DNA from: Nocardioides sp. GY 10127 | GTDB lineage: Bacteria > Actinomycetota > Actinomycetes > Propionibacteriales > Nocardioidaceae | Direction: 5' to 3' | NCBI RefSeq assembly: GCF_004919085.1 | Contig: NZ_STGL01000006.1 | Coordinates: forward strand, 186,001 to 250,000 | DNA: 64,000 nucleotides | Shown: in pieces, positions 26,466 through 38,562 of the stretch | Layout: the number at the start of each line of letters is the position of its first letter | Numbering within the stretch: the first letter of the stretch is position 1 | The notes under the pieces: generated by a model | Database searches by the model: none | Seen by the model: only the letters and a program-made list of their open reading frames with translations | Told to the model about the DNA's origin: nothing | Translations under genes and position numbers: made by a program

Positions 26466-26594
26466 CCGTTCGGTCCTCGTGCCCACGAGGACCGAACGGC
26501 CCTCGGGGCGGTGGGTCTGCGCATCGGTGCAGGTCAGCGTGGTGCTGCGGGGCCGGTGTTCGGGTTGGGTCCTCGTGGCTACGAGGACCGAACG
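26466..26594. repeat. Family B repeat, first locus (terminator position after glpX)
   Basis: A perfect 16-bp hairpin (26466-26481 and 26484-26499, arm CCGTTCGGTCCTCGTG) with a 2-nt loop is followed 96 bp on by a second, imperfect hairpin around 26563-26594 (GGGTCCTCGT/ACGAGGACC). A third half-copy (GTTGAGTCCTCGT) occurs near 26614. The first hairpin could terminate glpX, although it belongs to the dispersed repeat family. The remainder up to 26725 has no gene. Confidence 0.85.
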
Positions 26595-26725
26595 GACAGA
26601 CCGCTGGGCAGCGTTGAGTCCTCGTCCAGCCAGCCCAGCCCGCCCTCCAGGGCGCGCTCCGGAGCCCCGACCCCCGCCAGCGGGGCCGGGGCTCCGGCCG
26701 TCTCAGGGTCGGGATCGGGCCGGGG

Positions 26726-27589
26726 TCAGGCCGTCTGCTCGAAGGGGAGGACGTCGGCCAGCGGCGCGTCCTCGACCAGGGTGCGGTGCCGGGCCAGCGC
26801 CTCGCGCACCACGCCGGCGACCAGGGGGCTCACGCCCATCCCGAGGTGGGTGCCCTCGACCTCGACCGCGGCGTGCGCCTCGGGGTCGATGCAGGCCTGC
26901 CAGGCGACGATGCCGTCTCCGCGGCTGTAGACGCAGGTGTGCGGGACGTCCGCGGCCAGGGCTGCCCGCGAGTCCTCGAACGACGACTCGGCGCAGGCCC
27001 CGCGCACGCAGTCGTGGCCCATCACGGTCTCCACGCCCGCGGCGTTGAGCCCCACCAGCGCGGCGATCGACACGCTGAGCGCCAGGTGGTGGGCACCGGG
27101 CGCCAGCACGGGGCTGCCCAGGGTCGTGAGGCCGGAGACGAGGTCGGGACGGGCGGCCGCGACGCCGCGGGCCAGCATCCCGCCGAGGCTGTGGCCGACC
27201 AGCTGGACGCGGGAGCCGGTGCGCTCCGCGACGTCCTCGAGGCGACGCTCGACGAGGGTGGCCATCTCGGCGGTGCAGCCGACGTTCGCCGCGATCCCGG
27301 AGCGGTAGGTGCGCCAGCCCGCGCGCCGCAGCGAGCGGTGCAGGGGCAGCAGGGTGTAGTCGCCGCACAGGAACCCGGGCACGAGGAGGACGGGGTCGTC
27401 GCCGCCGTCCTGCGTGGGGGCCCAGCGCCGGGCCAGCGGGAGCCGGGTGGCCCGCTCGCGGGCGTGGGCGCCGACCTCGCCGGCGACGGCGTGCGCGCCC
27501 TCGCGCAGCAGGTGACGCTCGCGCAGCACCGCCGTGACACCGGGGCGGGCGAAGCCCTCCGGCAGCAGCAGTGATGAGGCGTGGGTCAC
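26726..27589 (-). CDS. Alpha/beta hydrolase (lipase-like)
   Basis: 287 residues from the GTG at 27589. LLVPGFLCGDYTLLPLHRSL and QLVGHSLGGMLA with nucleophile Ser134 place it with the triacylglycerol-lipase/PGAP1-like alpha/beta hydrolases; the Asp and His of the triad are probably in the SRGDGIVAW and EGTHLGMG segments. No signal peptide is evident. It is divergent from another alpha/beta hydrolase gene, 97 bp between starts. Confidence 0.8.
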   Translation of the reverse strand: MTHASSLLLPEGFARPGVTAVLRERHLLREGAHAVAGEVGAHARERATRLPLARRWAPTQDGGDDPVLLVPGFLCGDYTLLPLHRSLRRAGWRTYRSGIAANVGCTAEMATLVERRLEDVAERTGSRVQLVGHSLGGMLARGVAAARPDLVSGLTTLGSPVLAPGAHHLALSVSIAALVGLNAAGVETVMGHDCVRGACAESSFEDSRAALAADVPHTCVYSRGDGIVAWQACIDPEAHAAVEVEGTHLGMGVSPLVAGVVREALARHRTLVEDAPLADVLPFEQTA

Positions 27590-27686
27590 ATTCCTACAGT
27601 ACGGCCGTCCACCTCCCCCTGTGAGGTGGCCCACAGAAAACGTTTGTGAAGATCCGCCCGCGGAGACCTCGGGTTCACTGGTGGGC

Positions 27687-28754
27687 ATGGTCTCCCCCGG
27701 CCCCGTGCCGCCGCCGACAGCAGCGTCCGCCCCCGCGGCCCCCTCCGGGCTGGGCTCCTCCGGGCTGGGCTCCTCCGCGCTGGACTCCCCCGCGCTGGAC
27801 CCCGACGGCCACCCGGCCGACGACGTCCCCACCTCGGGCCCGGCGATGGCGCCGATCCGCGACGGCCTCGAGCTGTGCTACCAGACCTTCGGGGAGCGCA
27901 CCGGCGAGCCGCTGCTGCTGGTCATGGGCCTCGGAGCCCCCATGACCTGGTGGGACGAGCGGATGTGCCGGATGCTCGCCCGGCGCGGCTTCTTCGTCGT
28001 CCGCTTCGACAACCGCGACACCGGCCGCTCCTCCGCGGTCGACGCCCCCGCCCGCCGCTCCGACGTCGTCCGCGCCTTCCTCGGACTGCCCACCAGGGCG
28101 CCCTACACGCTCGGCGACATGGCCGCGGACGCCGTGGCCCTGCTCGACCACCTCGACCTGCCGGCGGCCCACGTGGCGGGCATCTCGATGGGCGGCATGA
28201 TCGCCCAGCGCGTCGCCATCGACGCCCCCGAGCGGGTCTGGAGCCTGGCGTCCATCATGTCGACCACCGGCCGCCGCGGCGTCGGCTGGCAGCACCCCTC
28301 GCTGCTCCTGCCGCTGCTCACCGACACCCGCGCCGATCGCAGCACCTCGGACGCCGACCGCGCCTCCTACGTCCGCCAGAGCGTGCGGACGTGGCGGCTG
28401 ACCGGCTCCCCCGCCTACCGCCTCGACGACGACGCGCTGGCCCGCCGGGCCGAGGACACCTGGGACCACGGCGTGAACCGGGCCGGCACGGTGCGCCAGA
28501 TGATCGCCGTGCTCCAGGCGCCGAACCGCGAGCCCGAGCTCCGCCGGCTCTGCCTGCCCACGACCGTCGTCCACGGCCTCGCCGACAAGATGGTGCACGT
28601 CTCCGGCGGCCGCGCCACCGCCGGCGCCGTGCCCGGCGCCGAGCTCGTGCTCGTGGAGGGGGTCGGGCACGACGTCCCCCTGCCCCTCTTCGGCTTCGTC
28701 GTCGACGCGCTGCGCCGGACCGCCGACCGGGCCGACGCCCCGCACCCGGCCTGA
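27687..28754 (+). CDS. Alpha/beta hydrolase (RdmC/methylesterase-like)
   Basis: 355 residues. A Pro/Ala/Ser-rich N-terminal 50 residues is followed by an alpha/beta fold: PLLLVMGLGAPMTWWDE (oxyanion region), VRFDNRDTGRS, HVAGISMGGMIAQR with nucleophile Ser167, and VEGVGHDVPLPL with the likely catalytic His. The family includes aclacinomycin methylesterase and similar enzymes; substrate unknown. The ATG at 27687 was chosen as the first start downstream of the divergent gene. Confidence 0.8.
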   Translation: MVSPGPVPPPTAASAPAAPSGLGSSGLGSSALDSPALDPDGHPADDVPTSGPAMAPIRDGLELCYQTFGERTGEPLLLVMGLGAPMTWWDERMCRMLARRGFFVVRFDNRDTGRSSAVDAPARRSDVVRAFLGLPTRAPYTLGDMAADAVALLDHLDLPAAHVAGISMGGMIAQRVAIDAPERVWSLASIMSTTGRRGVGWQHPSLLLPLLTDTRADRSTSDADRASYVRQSVRTWRLTGSPAYRLDDDALARRAEDTWDHGVNRAGTVRQMIAVLQAPNREPELRRLCLPTTVVHGLADKMVHVSGGRATAGAVPGAELVLVEGVGHDVPLPLFGFVVDALRRTADRADAPHPA

Positions 28755-28790
28755 ACCGACGGGGCCGGGGCCTACCCGCCCCGGGAACGT

Positions 28791-28828
28791 CACGAGGGCC
28801 CGGAGCCGTGCGGCTCCGGGCCCTCGTG
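28791..28828. terminator. Bidirectional terminator hairpin
   Basis: Perfect 17-bp arms, CACGAGGGCCCGGAGCC and its complement (28791-28807 and 28812-28828), with a GTGC loop, lie between the convergent hydrolase and ABC-ATPase genes. Confidence 0.85.
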
Positions 28829-28868
28829 CGTCACGACGACCGGGTGGCGTCGAACCAGGCTGGTCAGC

Positions 28869-29948
<1,080 letters not shown>

Positions 29949-30126
29949 GACAAATTGCTCCTTCACCGGCAGGCACGTGCCGGACGATCCGTCGTAAAGG
30001 GAGTGACGCCACTCACGTGGCGCAGGCCACACCCTAGACCGCGCGGCCCGAGTCCGCACCCCTCATCGGGGACGGCGCGGCGTCCTCGGGCGGGGAACGG
30101 GCACGATCCCGGACGCTCCGGGCAGG

Positions 30127-30813
30127 TCAGCGCGGCCGGCGCTGCCCGGGGCCGGGCTCGGCTCGCAGGGGCTTGCGCTCGACCTGCACCGCTCCCCACA
30201 GCGCGAACCCGGAGACCCGGAGCGTCCTTCGGGGCCGACCGGGCACGTCCACCGGGCCGCTGCGCGGGCCGGCGTGCGCGCCCATGACGCCCATCCCCTC
30301 CATCACGACGTCGACCTCGGGGCCGACCACGACGTGCACCCCGCCCATCACCGCGTGGGCGCTGATCTCGAGCCGGTCGCTGGGCCACCGGGCCTCGCGG
30401 AGGTCGATCTCCGCGCCACCCCAGACGGCGACGACGGTGGTGCGCAGGGCGGGCGTCCAGGTGCCGCGGCGCTCGAGGCCGGAGAACATCACCAGCGAGC
30501 CGGAGCGCTGCCGCACCTCGGTGGAGGGCCACGCGTCGGCGGTCCCGGCCGGGGCCGGCACCGCGGGCGGCAGGACAGCCGGCAGCGACGCGCCCAGCGG
30601 CGGCAGGTCCACCACCAGCTCGGTGAGCTCGCCGTAGGTCCGGGCGGCGAAGCAGGCCTCCAGCCGCTGCTCCAGCTCGTCCAGGTCGAGGCGCCCCTCC
30701 CCCGCGGCCTGCCGCAGGTGCTCGGCGACCTCGTGCCGCTCGGCATCGCCGACGCGCAGGTGCGCCGCGGCGTCCCGTACGGGCTCGGTGGGGACCTCGG
30801 GCGGCTGCTCCAT
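30127..30813 (-). CDS. DUF1707 protein with C-terminal LiaF-like domain
   Basis: 228 residues. [32 protein letters not shown] is the DUF1707 helix-rich N-terminal domain. A Pro/Ala linker leads to a beta-rich region ([25 protein letters not shown]) resembling the LiaF-like C-terminal domain seen in actinobacterial stress-response proteins. No membrane helix is evident. Function unknown. Confidence 0.82.
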   Translation of the reverse strand: MEQPPEVPTEPVRDAAAHLRVGDAERHEVAEHLRQAAGEGRLDLDELEQRLEACFAARTYGELTELVVDLPPLGASLPAVLPPAVPAPAGTADAWPSTEVRQRSGSLVMFSGLERRGTWTPALRTTVVAVWGGAEIDLREARWPSDRLEISAHAVMGGVHVVVGPEVDVVMEGMGVMGAHAGPRSGPVDVPGRPRRTLRVSGFALWGAVQVERKPLRAEPGPGQRRPR

Positions 30814-30917
30814 GCGTCCACCCTAGGAACTCCGAGCGCCGCGCGCAGGCAGGTGCTGGTCGAGACGTGAGACCCACGCCACCGCACCCACCGCGACGAG
30901 GACTATCGTGGCTGATC

Positions 30918-32606
<1,689 letters not shown>

Positions 32607-32620
32607 GACCCGACGCCGGC

Positions 32621-32668
32621 TCCTGTCGGCTCTGGTTCCTATCGGCTCTAGTTCCTGTCGGAGCCGGC
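32621..32668. repeat. Three-copy 16-nt tandem repeat after fumA
   Basis: TCCTGTCGGCTCTGGT (32621), TCCTATCGGCTCTAGT (32637) and TCCTGTCGGAGCCGGC (32653) are three consecutive 16-nt units. They overlap the 3' end of the following small gene on the other strand and show no coding signal of their own. Confidence 0.7.
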
Positions 32669-32866
32669 TCGGGAGTTGGGCCCGGTCGGGCCCTCGTCCA
32701 CCGTTCCCGACTCGCCGTCGGGCTGTCCGGCGACGGACTGGTCGTCGCTGATCGGGGTGTCGGCGTCGGCGGGGTCGAGGGCGCCGACCTCGGAGACCTG
32801 GCCGTCGGCCTCGGCGTCCGTGCGCTGCTCGGCGAGCATCTCGTCGCGTTCCTGGGGTGTGGGCAT
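32648..32866 (-). CDS. Small acidic, disordered hypothetical protein
   Basis: 72 residues, rich in D, E, G and S ([20 protein letters not shown]), no membrane segment and no recognised fold. Coding in the fumA-fumC gap is plausible because the frame is open and starts with ATG, but it has no family support. It may be a short intrinsically disordered protein. Confidence 0.4.
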   Translation of the reverse strand: MPTPQERDEMLAEQRTDAEADGQVSEVGALDPADADTPISDDQSVAGQPDGESGTVDEGPTGPNSRAGSDRN

Positions 32867-32959
32867 GGCACCCCGGTATCCCGCCTCCGCGTCGGCCCGC
32901 CCACCCCTCCGGGGGCCCGGGCACGGAATGTCACGCGGTCGTCAGGCGTCGATACCTGT

Positions 32960-34354
32960 ATGGACAGCGGCGACGGCGGGTTCCGGACAGAGCACGACAG
33001 CATGGGCGAGGTCCTCGTCCCGCGGGACGCCCTGTGGCGGGCCCAGACCCAGCGTGCGGTCGAGAACTTCCCGATCTCCGGCACGCCGATCGAGCCGGCG
33101 CTGATCCACGCCATCGGGCACGTGAAGGCCGCCGCTGCCCGGGTCAACGTCGAGCTCGGCGTCCTCACCCCCGAGGCCGGCGCCGCGATCCAGGACGCCG
33201 CGGGCGCCGTGGCCGCCGGGGACCACGACGCCGCGTTCCCCATCGACGTCTTCCAGACCGGTTCGGGGACCTCGTCCAACATGAACGCCAACGAGGTGAT
33301 CGCGTCGCTGGCGCTGCGCGCCGGGGTCGAGGTGCACCCCAACGACCACGTCAACGCCAGCCAGTCGAGCAACGACACCTTCCCCACCGCGATCCACGTG
33401 GCCGCCGCCGTCACGGTGACCGAGCAGCTGCTGCCCGCCCTCGACGTCCTCGCGACGAGCCTGGAGGCGAAGGCGGAGGAGTTCGCCGGGCTGGTGAAGT
33501 CCGGCCGCACGCACCTCATGGACGCCACCCCGGTGACGCTCGGGCAGGAGTTCTCCGGCTACGCCGCCACGGTGCGGTACGCGGCCGAGCGGCTCGGGTC
33601 CGTGCTGCCGCGGGTGCGCGAGCTGCCGCTGGGCGGGACCGCGGTCGGCACCGGCATCAACACCCCGCGCGGGTTCGCCGCGCGCGTGATCGAGGTGCTC
33701 GGCGAGCGCACCGGCCAGCCGTTCACCGAGGCCCGCAACCACTTCGAGGCGCAGGGCACCCGGGACTCGCTCGTCGAGCTCTCCGGGGTGCTGCGCACGA
33801 TCGCCGTCGGGCTGACCAAGATCTGCAACGACCTGCGCTGGATGTCGTCGGGCCCCACGACGGGCCTGGCCGAGATCCACCTGCCCGACCTCCAGCCCGG
33901 GTCGAGCATCATGCCGGGCAAGGTGAACCCGGTGCTGCCGGAGGCCACGCTCATGGTCTGCTTCCAGGTGATCGGCAACGACGCGGCCGTCACGGCGGCC
34001 GGGGCCAGCGGCGCCTTCGAGCTCAACGTCGCGATGCCGGTGCTGGCCCGCAACGTCCTGGAGTCCGCGCGGCTGCTGGCAGCGTCCTCGCGTCTCCTGG
34101 CGACCCGCTGCGTCGACGGCATCACCGCGAACGCCGACCGGATGCGCGCCTACGCCGAGTCCTCCCCCAGCGTCGTCACCCCGCTCAACAAGCACCTCGG
34201 CTACGAGGACGCCGCGGCGGTGGCGAAGAAGGCCCTCGCGGACGGTGCGACGATCCGCGACACCGTCGTGGCGATGGGTTTCGTCGACCGCGGCGTCCTC
34301 ACCATCGACGAGCTCGACACCGCCCTCGACGTGGAGTCGATGACCCACCCGTGA
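32960..34354 (+). CDS. fumC: Class II fumarate hydratase
   Basis: 464 residues. [27 protein letters not shown] and [12 protein letters not shown] are the FumC/aspartase family signatures; Ser of GSSIMPGK is the catalytic serine. It is the iron-independent fumarase and could replace the class I enzyme when iron or oxygen damages the Fe-S cluster. ATG at 32960. Confidence 0.95.
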   Translation: MDSGDGGFRTEHDSMGEVLVPRDALWRAQTQRAVENFPISGTPIEPALIHAIGHVKAAAARVNVELGVLTPEAGAAIQDAAGAVAAGDHDAAFPIDVFQTGSGTSSNMNANEVIASLALRAGVEVHPNDHVNASQSSNDTFPTAIHVAAAVTVTEQLLPALDVLATSLEAKAEEFAGLVKSGRTHLMDATPVTLGQEFSGYAATVRYAAERLGSVLPRVRELPLGGTAVGTGINTPRGFAARVIEVLGERTGQPFTEARNHFEAQGTRDSLVELSGVLRTIAVGLTKICNDLRWMSSGPTTGLAEIHLPDLQPGSSIMPGKVNPVLPEATLMVCFQVIGNDAAVTAAGASGAFELNVAMPVLARNVLESARLLAASSRLLATRCVDGITANADRMRAYAESSPSVVTPLNKHLGYEDAAAVAKKALADGATIRDTVVAMGFVDRGVLTIDELDTALDVESMTHP

Positions 34355-34379
34355 GCGCCCGCAGGGGCGACCGGGCGGC

Positions 34380-34865
34380 TCAGCGCCCCCGGAGCGGCAC
34401 CGGCGTCCCGGCGTAGGCGGACAGGACGGCGCGGAGGTCGTCGTCCATCGCCCACGGGCGGCCGGTGGTGGTGTCGAGCAGGACGACGGTCGTCTCGGCG
34501 AGCACGCACGGGTCCGCGTCGGGGGCCAGCCGCAGCTCGAGCCCGACGTCCAGCGAGGAACCGCCGACGCGGCTGACCCGCAGCGAGACGAGGTAGGGCC
34601 GGTTCGGGTCCAGCGGCACCTCGGCGCGGTACTCCACGTGGTGGGCCGCCACGAGCTCGGTGACGTGCCCCGGGGCCGCGGCCATGACGCCGGTGAACGG
34701 CACGCCGTCGGCGGAGACGAGCGGGGCGAACCGCAGGAAGCGGAACCGCGCCTCGTCGAGGACCCGGACGAGCTCGACGTTGTCGGCGTGGCCCTCGAGG
34801 TTGACGTCACGCACCCGGGCGGCGATCTCGCACTCGAACGGGGCGGAGGTGTCCTGGTCGGTCAT
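34380..34865 (-). CDS. Acyl-CoA thioesterase (4-hydroxybenzoyl-CoA thioesterase-like)
   Basis: 161 residues, hotdog fold: ARVRDVNLEGHADNVELVRVLDEARFRFL is the family's first helix-strand block (HxDN in place of the common HVNN). HHVEYRAEVPLD follows. It would hydrolyse acyl-CoA; natural substrate unknown. Convergent with fumC, 25 bp apart. Confidence 0.82.
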   Translation of the reverse strand: MTDQDTSAPFECEIAARVRDVNLEGHADNVELVRVLDEARFRFLRFAPLVSADGVPFTGVMAAAPGHVTELVAAHHVEYRAEVPLDPNRPYLVSLRVSRVGGSSLDVGLELRLAPDADPCVLAETTVVLLDTTTGRPWAMDDDLRAVLSAYAGTPVPLRGR

Positions 34866-34932
34866 GTCCCGGATGCTGCCAGGGACGGCCGGAGGCGTCT
34901 GTGACGCGTCCGACGCGGCGGAGCCTGTCGGC

Positions 34933-35676
34933 TCAGTACCAGTTGTAGGCCTGGCTGTGCGCCCAGGCGGAGCAGGGGCTGCCGTAGCTGGCCTGGATGT
35001 AGTTCAGGCCCCAGGTGATCTGGGTGACCGGGTTGGTCTGCCAGTCGGCGCCGACCGTGGCCATCTTGTCGCCGGGCAGGGCCTGCGGGATGCCGTAGGC
35101 GCTGGACGTCGGGTTGTCGGCGTCGACCTGCCAGCCCGACTCCTTGGTCCACAGCGAGTCCAGGCAGGTGAACTGCGAGGAGTCCCAGCCGTAGCTGGAG
35201 AGCATGGCCTCGGCGATCTCGCGCGGGTCGTCGTCGGAGGAGTCCTCCGACTTCGTGACGGCCTCGCCGTCCGCGGAGAGCAGGGCCACCTTCGTCTGGT
35301 CCGTCGCGTCGCGTCGGTCGGCGCTGCGCGAGACGGTCTCCCGGTCGGTGTCGGTCTCGGCCGCCGTGGTGGCCTCGACCCCGGTGAGCAGGTCCGCCGC
35401 CGTGAGCGAGATGGCCGAGTCCGCCGAGTCCGCGACCGCCGTCGGAGCGGCCTCGCCCACGACCACGCCACCCGCCACGACCGTGCCGGTGGCACCCACC
35501 GCCAGCGCGGAGACCACGACGGTGGTCCGCACGGCGAGCTTGGGCGCCTGGGCGAGCGGCGACGGCGTCCGCGGCGCAGCGTGCCGGGCCGCGTGCTTCG
35601 CGGTGGCGACGGGCTGCGGGGTCGCCGGCGCGTCGGGGGTGCGACGGCGGCGGCCGGGCTGGCGGTGCTTAGACAA
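34933..35676 (-). CDS. Lytic transglycosylase-like, secreted cell-wall protein
   Basis: 247 residues. A basic N-terminus and a hydrophobic helix (RTTVVVSALAVGATGTVVAG) mark secretion or anchoring. A linker of about 90 residues leads to a C-terminal domain CLDSLWTKESGWQ, SSAYGIPQALPGDKMA, NPVTQITWGLNYI, with the Glu of TKESGW as the likely catalytic residue. The start is uncertain: the only near codon is a TTG at 35676, with no strong ribosome binding site. Long leader upstream. Confidence 0.78.
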   Translation of the reverse strand: MSKHRQPGRRRRTPDAPATPQPVATAKHAARHAAPRTPSPLAQAPKLAVRTTVVVSALAVGATGTVVAGGVVVGEAAPTAVADSADSAISLTAADLLTGVEATTAAETDTDRETVSRSADRRDATDQTKVALLSADGEAVTKSEDSSDDDPREIAEAMLSSYGWDSSQFTCLDSLWTKESGWQVDADNPTSSAYGIPQALPGDKMATVGADWQTNPVTQITWGLNYIQASYGSPCSAWAHSQAYNWY

Positions 35677-36059
35677 GGGCGGGTCCGGGTAAGGGTCAGG
35701 GGCGGCGCGGGGGCGTCCACCTCGTGCTCGGGCAGTACAGGGATGCGGTCGGGGGCGGTCTCAGAGCAAGCGTTGACGTGACCCGTCCGTGAGCCACCAT
35801 GCATGACGGCCGGTGGCCAGACAAACCGAACACGGGTTCCTTGTGCAGAACTTTCACGTTCAACGACCCATACGCCTCAGTAATCACACACGTCACACGA
35901 GACTGCCCCCGATGCCGACTTTCACCCCGATCGGGTGTCGTGCTGGCACGACCTTGCTCGCGCTGGCACGACCCTGTTCACCCTCCCCCTGCTGCCTACG
36001 TGTCGTCGCGGCGGTGGTTCTGGCAGTGGCGCTGTCGTTGGTGCGGCCGGTGGCGCCCG

Positions 36060-36178
36060 GCCGCTCGGCCGGGGCGCCGCCGGCGCTCGGCCGGTGGTGC
36101 CGCCGGCGCTCGGCCGGTGGTGCTGCCGCGGCTCGGCCGGTGGTGCTGCCGCGGCTCGGCCGGTGTTGCTGCGGCGGG
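36060..36178. repeat. 23-nt tandem repeat, five copies
   Basis: CTCGGCC recurs at 36064, 36086, 36109, 36132 and 36155, a period of 22-23 nt; the unit is roughly GCTCGGCCGGTGGTGCYGCC. The period is not a multiple of three and no frame is preserved. It lies immediately before the family B array. Confidence 0.8.
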
Positions 36179-36204
36179 CTGCGAGTGCCCCGGTGCCGGC
36201 TGGG

Positions 36205-36708
36205 GCGTTCGGTCCTCGTGGGCACGAGGACCGAACGCAACAGCCGGGGTGGAGGCAGCCGCCTGAGCAGCGCAAACGCGGGGCGAGCCGCAGCTGGGCC
36301 GGCGTTCGGTCCTCACGGAGCACGCCCGACCGCACGCGCACCCCGATAGTCGGCCGCAACTCGCCCAGCACGCGCCCACAGCCGGCCGCGAGCGTTCGGT
36401 CCTCGTCGCCACGAGGACCGAACGCAGCAGCCGCACCGCACACAGCCGCCTGACCAGCGCAAACACAACGAGAGCCGCAGCTGGGCCGGGGTTCGGTCCT
36501 CACGGAGCACGCCGGACCGCACACAGCGCCCACCCGGCCGCCCCCAGCCCGCCCAGCACGCGCCCGCAGCCGGCCGGAATCATTCGGTCCTCGTCGCCAC
36601 GAGGACCGAACGCAGCAGCCGCCCCGAAGACAGCCTCCTGAGCAGCGCAAACACAACGAGACCCGCAGCTCGGGCGGGGTTCGGTCCTCGTCGCCACGAG
36701 GACCGAAC
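36205..36708. repeat. Family B array: alternating hairpins and half-hairpins
   Basis: Full hairpins with arm GCGTTCGGTCCTCGT occur at 36205-36238, 36392-36425, about 36581-36612 and 36679-36708. Half-copies with TTCGGTCCTC then ACGGAGCACGC occur at 36302 and 36490. From each full hairpin to the next copy is 97-98 bp, alternating with about 90 bp from half to full. Between copies a 60-bp stretch is also conserved (CGCAACAGCC, then GCAGCTGGGCCGG). No coding frame is conserved. Confidence 0.88.
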
Positions 36709-36734
36709 GCAACAGCCGCCCCCAGACACAGCGA

Positions 36735-36784
36735 GGAGCCCCCGCCCACGACGTCTGCGCAAGTCGTCGCGGTGCGGGGGCTCC
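36735..36784. terminator. Terminator hairpin after PhoH gene
   Basis: Perfect 11-bp outer stem GGAGCCCCCGC/GCGGGGGCTCC (36735-36745 and 36774-36784) with an inner ACGAC/GTCGT stem, 24 bp past the phoH stop on the minus strand. Confidence 0.7.
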
Positions 36785-36807
36785 CGGTCAGTGGCGCCGG
36801 AGCCGGC

Positions 36808-38220
36808 TCAGAGCGTGACGTTCTCCAGCATCTCCGTGACGAGCGCCGCGATGGGCGAGCGCTCGGAACGGGTGAGGGTGACGTGGGCGAACAGCGGGTG
36901 CCCCTTGAGCTTGTCGATGACGGCCACCACGCCGTCGTGCCGGCCGACGCGCAGGTTGTCACGCTGGGCGACGTCATGGGTGAGGACGACCTTCGAGTTG
37001 GCCCCCATCCGGGACAGGACGGTGAGCAGCACGTTGCGCTCCAGCGACTGCGCCTCGTCCACGATCACGAACGCGTCGTGCAGCGAGCGCCCGCGGATGT
37101 GGGTGAGCGGCAGGACCTCGAGCATCCCCCGGTCGACGATCTCGTCGATGACGTCCGGGGTGGTCATGGCCGAGAGGGTGTCGAAGACGGCCTGCGCCCA
37201 GGGCGACATCTTCTCCGACTCCGAGCCGGGCAGGTAGCCGAGCTCCTGGCCACCGACGGCGAACAGCGGGCGGAAGATGACGACCTTGGAGTGCTGACGA
37301 CGCTCGAGGACCGCCTCGAGCCCGGCGCACAGCGCCATCGCCGACTTCCCGGTGCCGGCGCGCCCGCCGAGGGAGACGATGCCGATCTCGGGGTCGAGCA
37401 GGTGCTCCAGCGCGATCCGCTGCTCGGCGCTGCGTCCGTGGATGCCGAACGCCTCCCGGTCGCCCCGCACCAGGTGCACCCGCTTGTCCGCGCCGACGCG
37501 GGCCAGCGCGCTGCCCCGGTCCGACATCAGCCGCAGGCCCTGGTGGCACGGCAGGTCGCGCGCCTCGTCCAGGTCGGCCACGCCGGAGTCGTAGAGGTCG
37601 TCGAGGACGGTGGCGGCGACGTCGAGCTCGCTCATGCCCGAGTAGCCGGTGTCGGACTCCGAGATCGCCTCGGCCCGGTACTCCTCCGCGTCCAGGCCCA
37701 CGGCGGAGGCCTTGATGCGCAGCGGCATGTCCTTGGAGACCAGCGTGACGTCCGCGCCCTCGGAGGCGAGGTTCTTCGCGACGGCCAGGATGCGGGTGTC
37801 GTTGTCGCCGAGGCGGAAGCCGGACGGCAGGCAGGTGGGGTCGATGTGGTTGAGCTCGACCCGGACCGAGCCGCCCTCGTCGCCGACGGGCACGGGGGTG
37901 TCCAGCCGGCCGTGCTCCACGCGCAGCTCGTCGAGCATGCGCAGCGCGGCACGGGCGAAGAAGCCCAGCTCGGGGTGGTGACGCTTGCCCTCGAGCTCGG
38001 TGATGACGACGACGGGCAGGACGACCTCGTGCTCGGCGAACCGGCGGATGGCCGCCGGGTCGGCGAGGAGCACGCTCGTGTCCAGCACGTAGGTGCGGAC
38101 GCTCGGCTTGCGCCGGCGAGGTCGTCGGGTGCTGCGGGTGCTCGTCGCGGTGCCGTCGGCCGCCTCGGTGGCGGTGGTCGGGCGGGGGGACTGCTGCGAC
38201 TGCATGGCCTGGTCCGGCAC
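36808..38220 (-). CDS. PhoH-family protein with N-terminal PIN domain (PhoH2)
   Basis: 470 residues. A disordered basic N-terminus (to about 40) precedes a PIN ribonuclease domain (YVLDTSVLL with Asp47, [24 protein letters not shown]). The C-terminal PhoH ATPase has Walker A GRAGTGKS at 286-293 and Walker [10 protein letters not shown]. Fused PIN-PhoH proteins act as RNA helicase/ribonucleases, and a homologue is the toxin-like PhoH2. A GTG with GAGGGGTAAACC upstream is used; an ATG 15 bp further in is possible. Confidence 0.9.
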   Translation of the reverse strand: MPDQAMQSQQSPRPTTATEAADGTATSTRSTRRPRRRKPSVRTYVLDTSVLLADPAAIRRFAEHEVVLPVVVITELEGKRHHPELGFFARAALRMLDELRVEHGRLDTPVPVGDEGGSVRVELNHIDPTCLPSGFRLGDNDTRILAVAKNLASEGADVTLVSKDMPLRIKASAVGLDAEEYRAEAISESDTGYSGMSELDVAATVLDDLYDSGVADLDEARDLPCHQGLRLMSDRGSALARVGADKRVHLVRGDREAFGIHGRSAEQRIALEHLLDPEIGIVSLGGRAGTGKSAMALCAGLEAVLERRQHSKVVIFRPLFAVGGQELGYLPGSESEKMSPWAQAVFDTLSAMTTPDVIDEIVDRGMLEVLPLTHIRGRSLHDAFVIVDEAQSLERNVLLTVLSRMGANSKVVLTHDVAQRDNLRVGRHDGVVAVIDKLKGHPLFAHVTLTRSERSPIAALVTEMLENVTL

Positions 38221-38562
38221 GGTTTACCCCTCAGTGGACCGACGCAGGCACTCTCCGCCCCGGCCCTAGCTCACACGGTTGGACCGGGATGCCCGAAAGC
38301 GGGAGTGCCCGCCTCCGATCGCGCGGCAGGGCGTGTCCGCCTGCCGTGCGGTGCAGTCGCGAGTGATCACGATCGGGCCTCCAGGTTCGGCAGGCTTCCC
38401 CACCTGCCGATGCCGGGAAATTAGCCCCGCGAGGCCCTTCTCCGTGGCGACACGCGGGTCCGGTACCGGACGCTTCCGCGATTGTTTACGCGCCCGACAC
38501 GAGACCGGGCCGCGCGTGACCCGGCAGACACGCCCGCGACGACGAACGGACGATCTCCGGCG
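38221..38562. other. Gene-free 342-bp interval upstream of PhoH gene
   Basis: It holds the 5' flank of phoH and the 3' flank of the isoprenyl-synthase gene on the same strand. GC-rich short palindromes (CCCGAAAGCGGG and CCTGCCGTGC) occur, but no tRNA, riboswitch or reading frame is convincing. The promoter of phoH probably lies here. Confidence 0.55.

Larger units (their letters stand above)
35677..36807. other. 1.1-kb gene-free repeat region between the transglycosylase and PhoH genes
   Basis: It contains the transglycosylase promoter/leader (to about 35930), a 23-nt tandem repeat (36060-36178), a family B array (36205-36708) and the phoH terminator hairpin (36735-36784). Open frames here are products of the repeats and repeat motifs such as RSVLVATRTE; none is credible as a gene. 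Confidence 0.75.

Noticed and set aside
35680..35930. c-di-AMP (ydaO-type) riboswitch upstream of the transglycosylase
   Set aside because: The conserved internal motifs of that class could not be identified in the leader.
38221..38562. tRNA or ncRNA gene upstream of phoH
   Set aside because: No cloverleaf, TΨC-like GGTTCGANTCC or CCA pattern could be assembled; only short palindromes are present.
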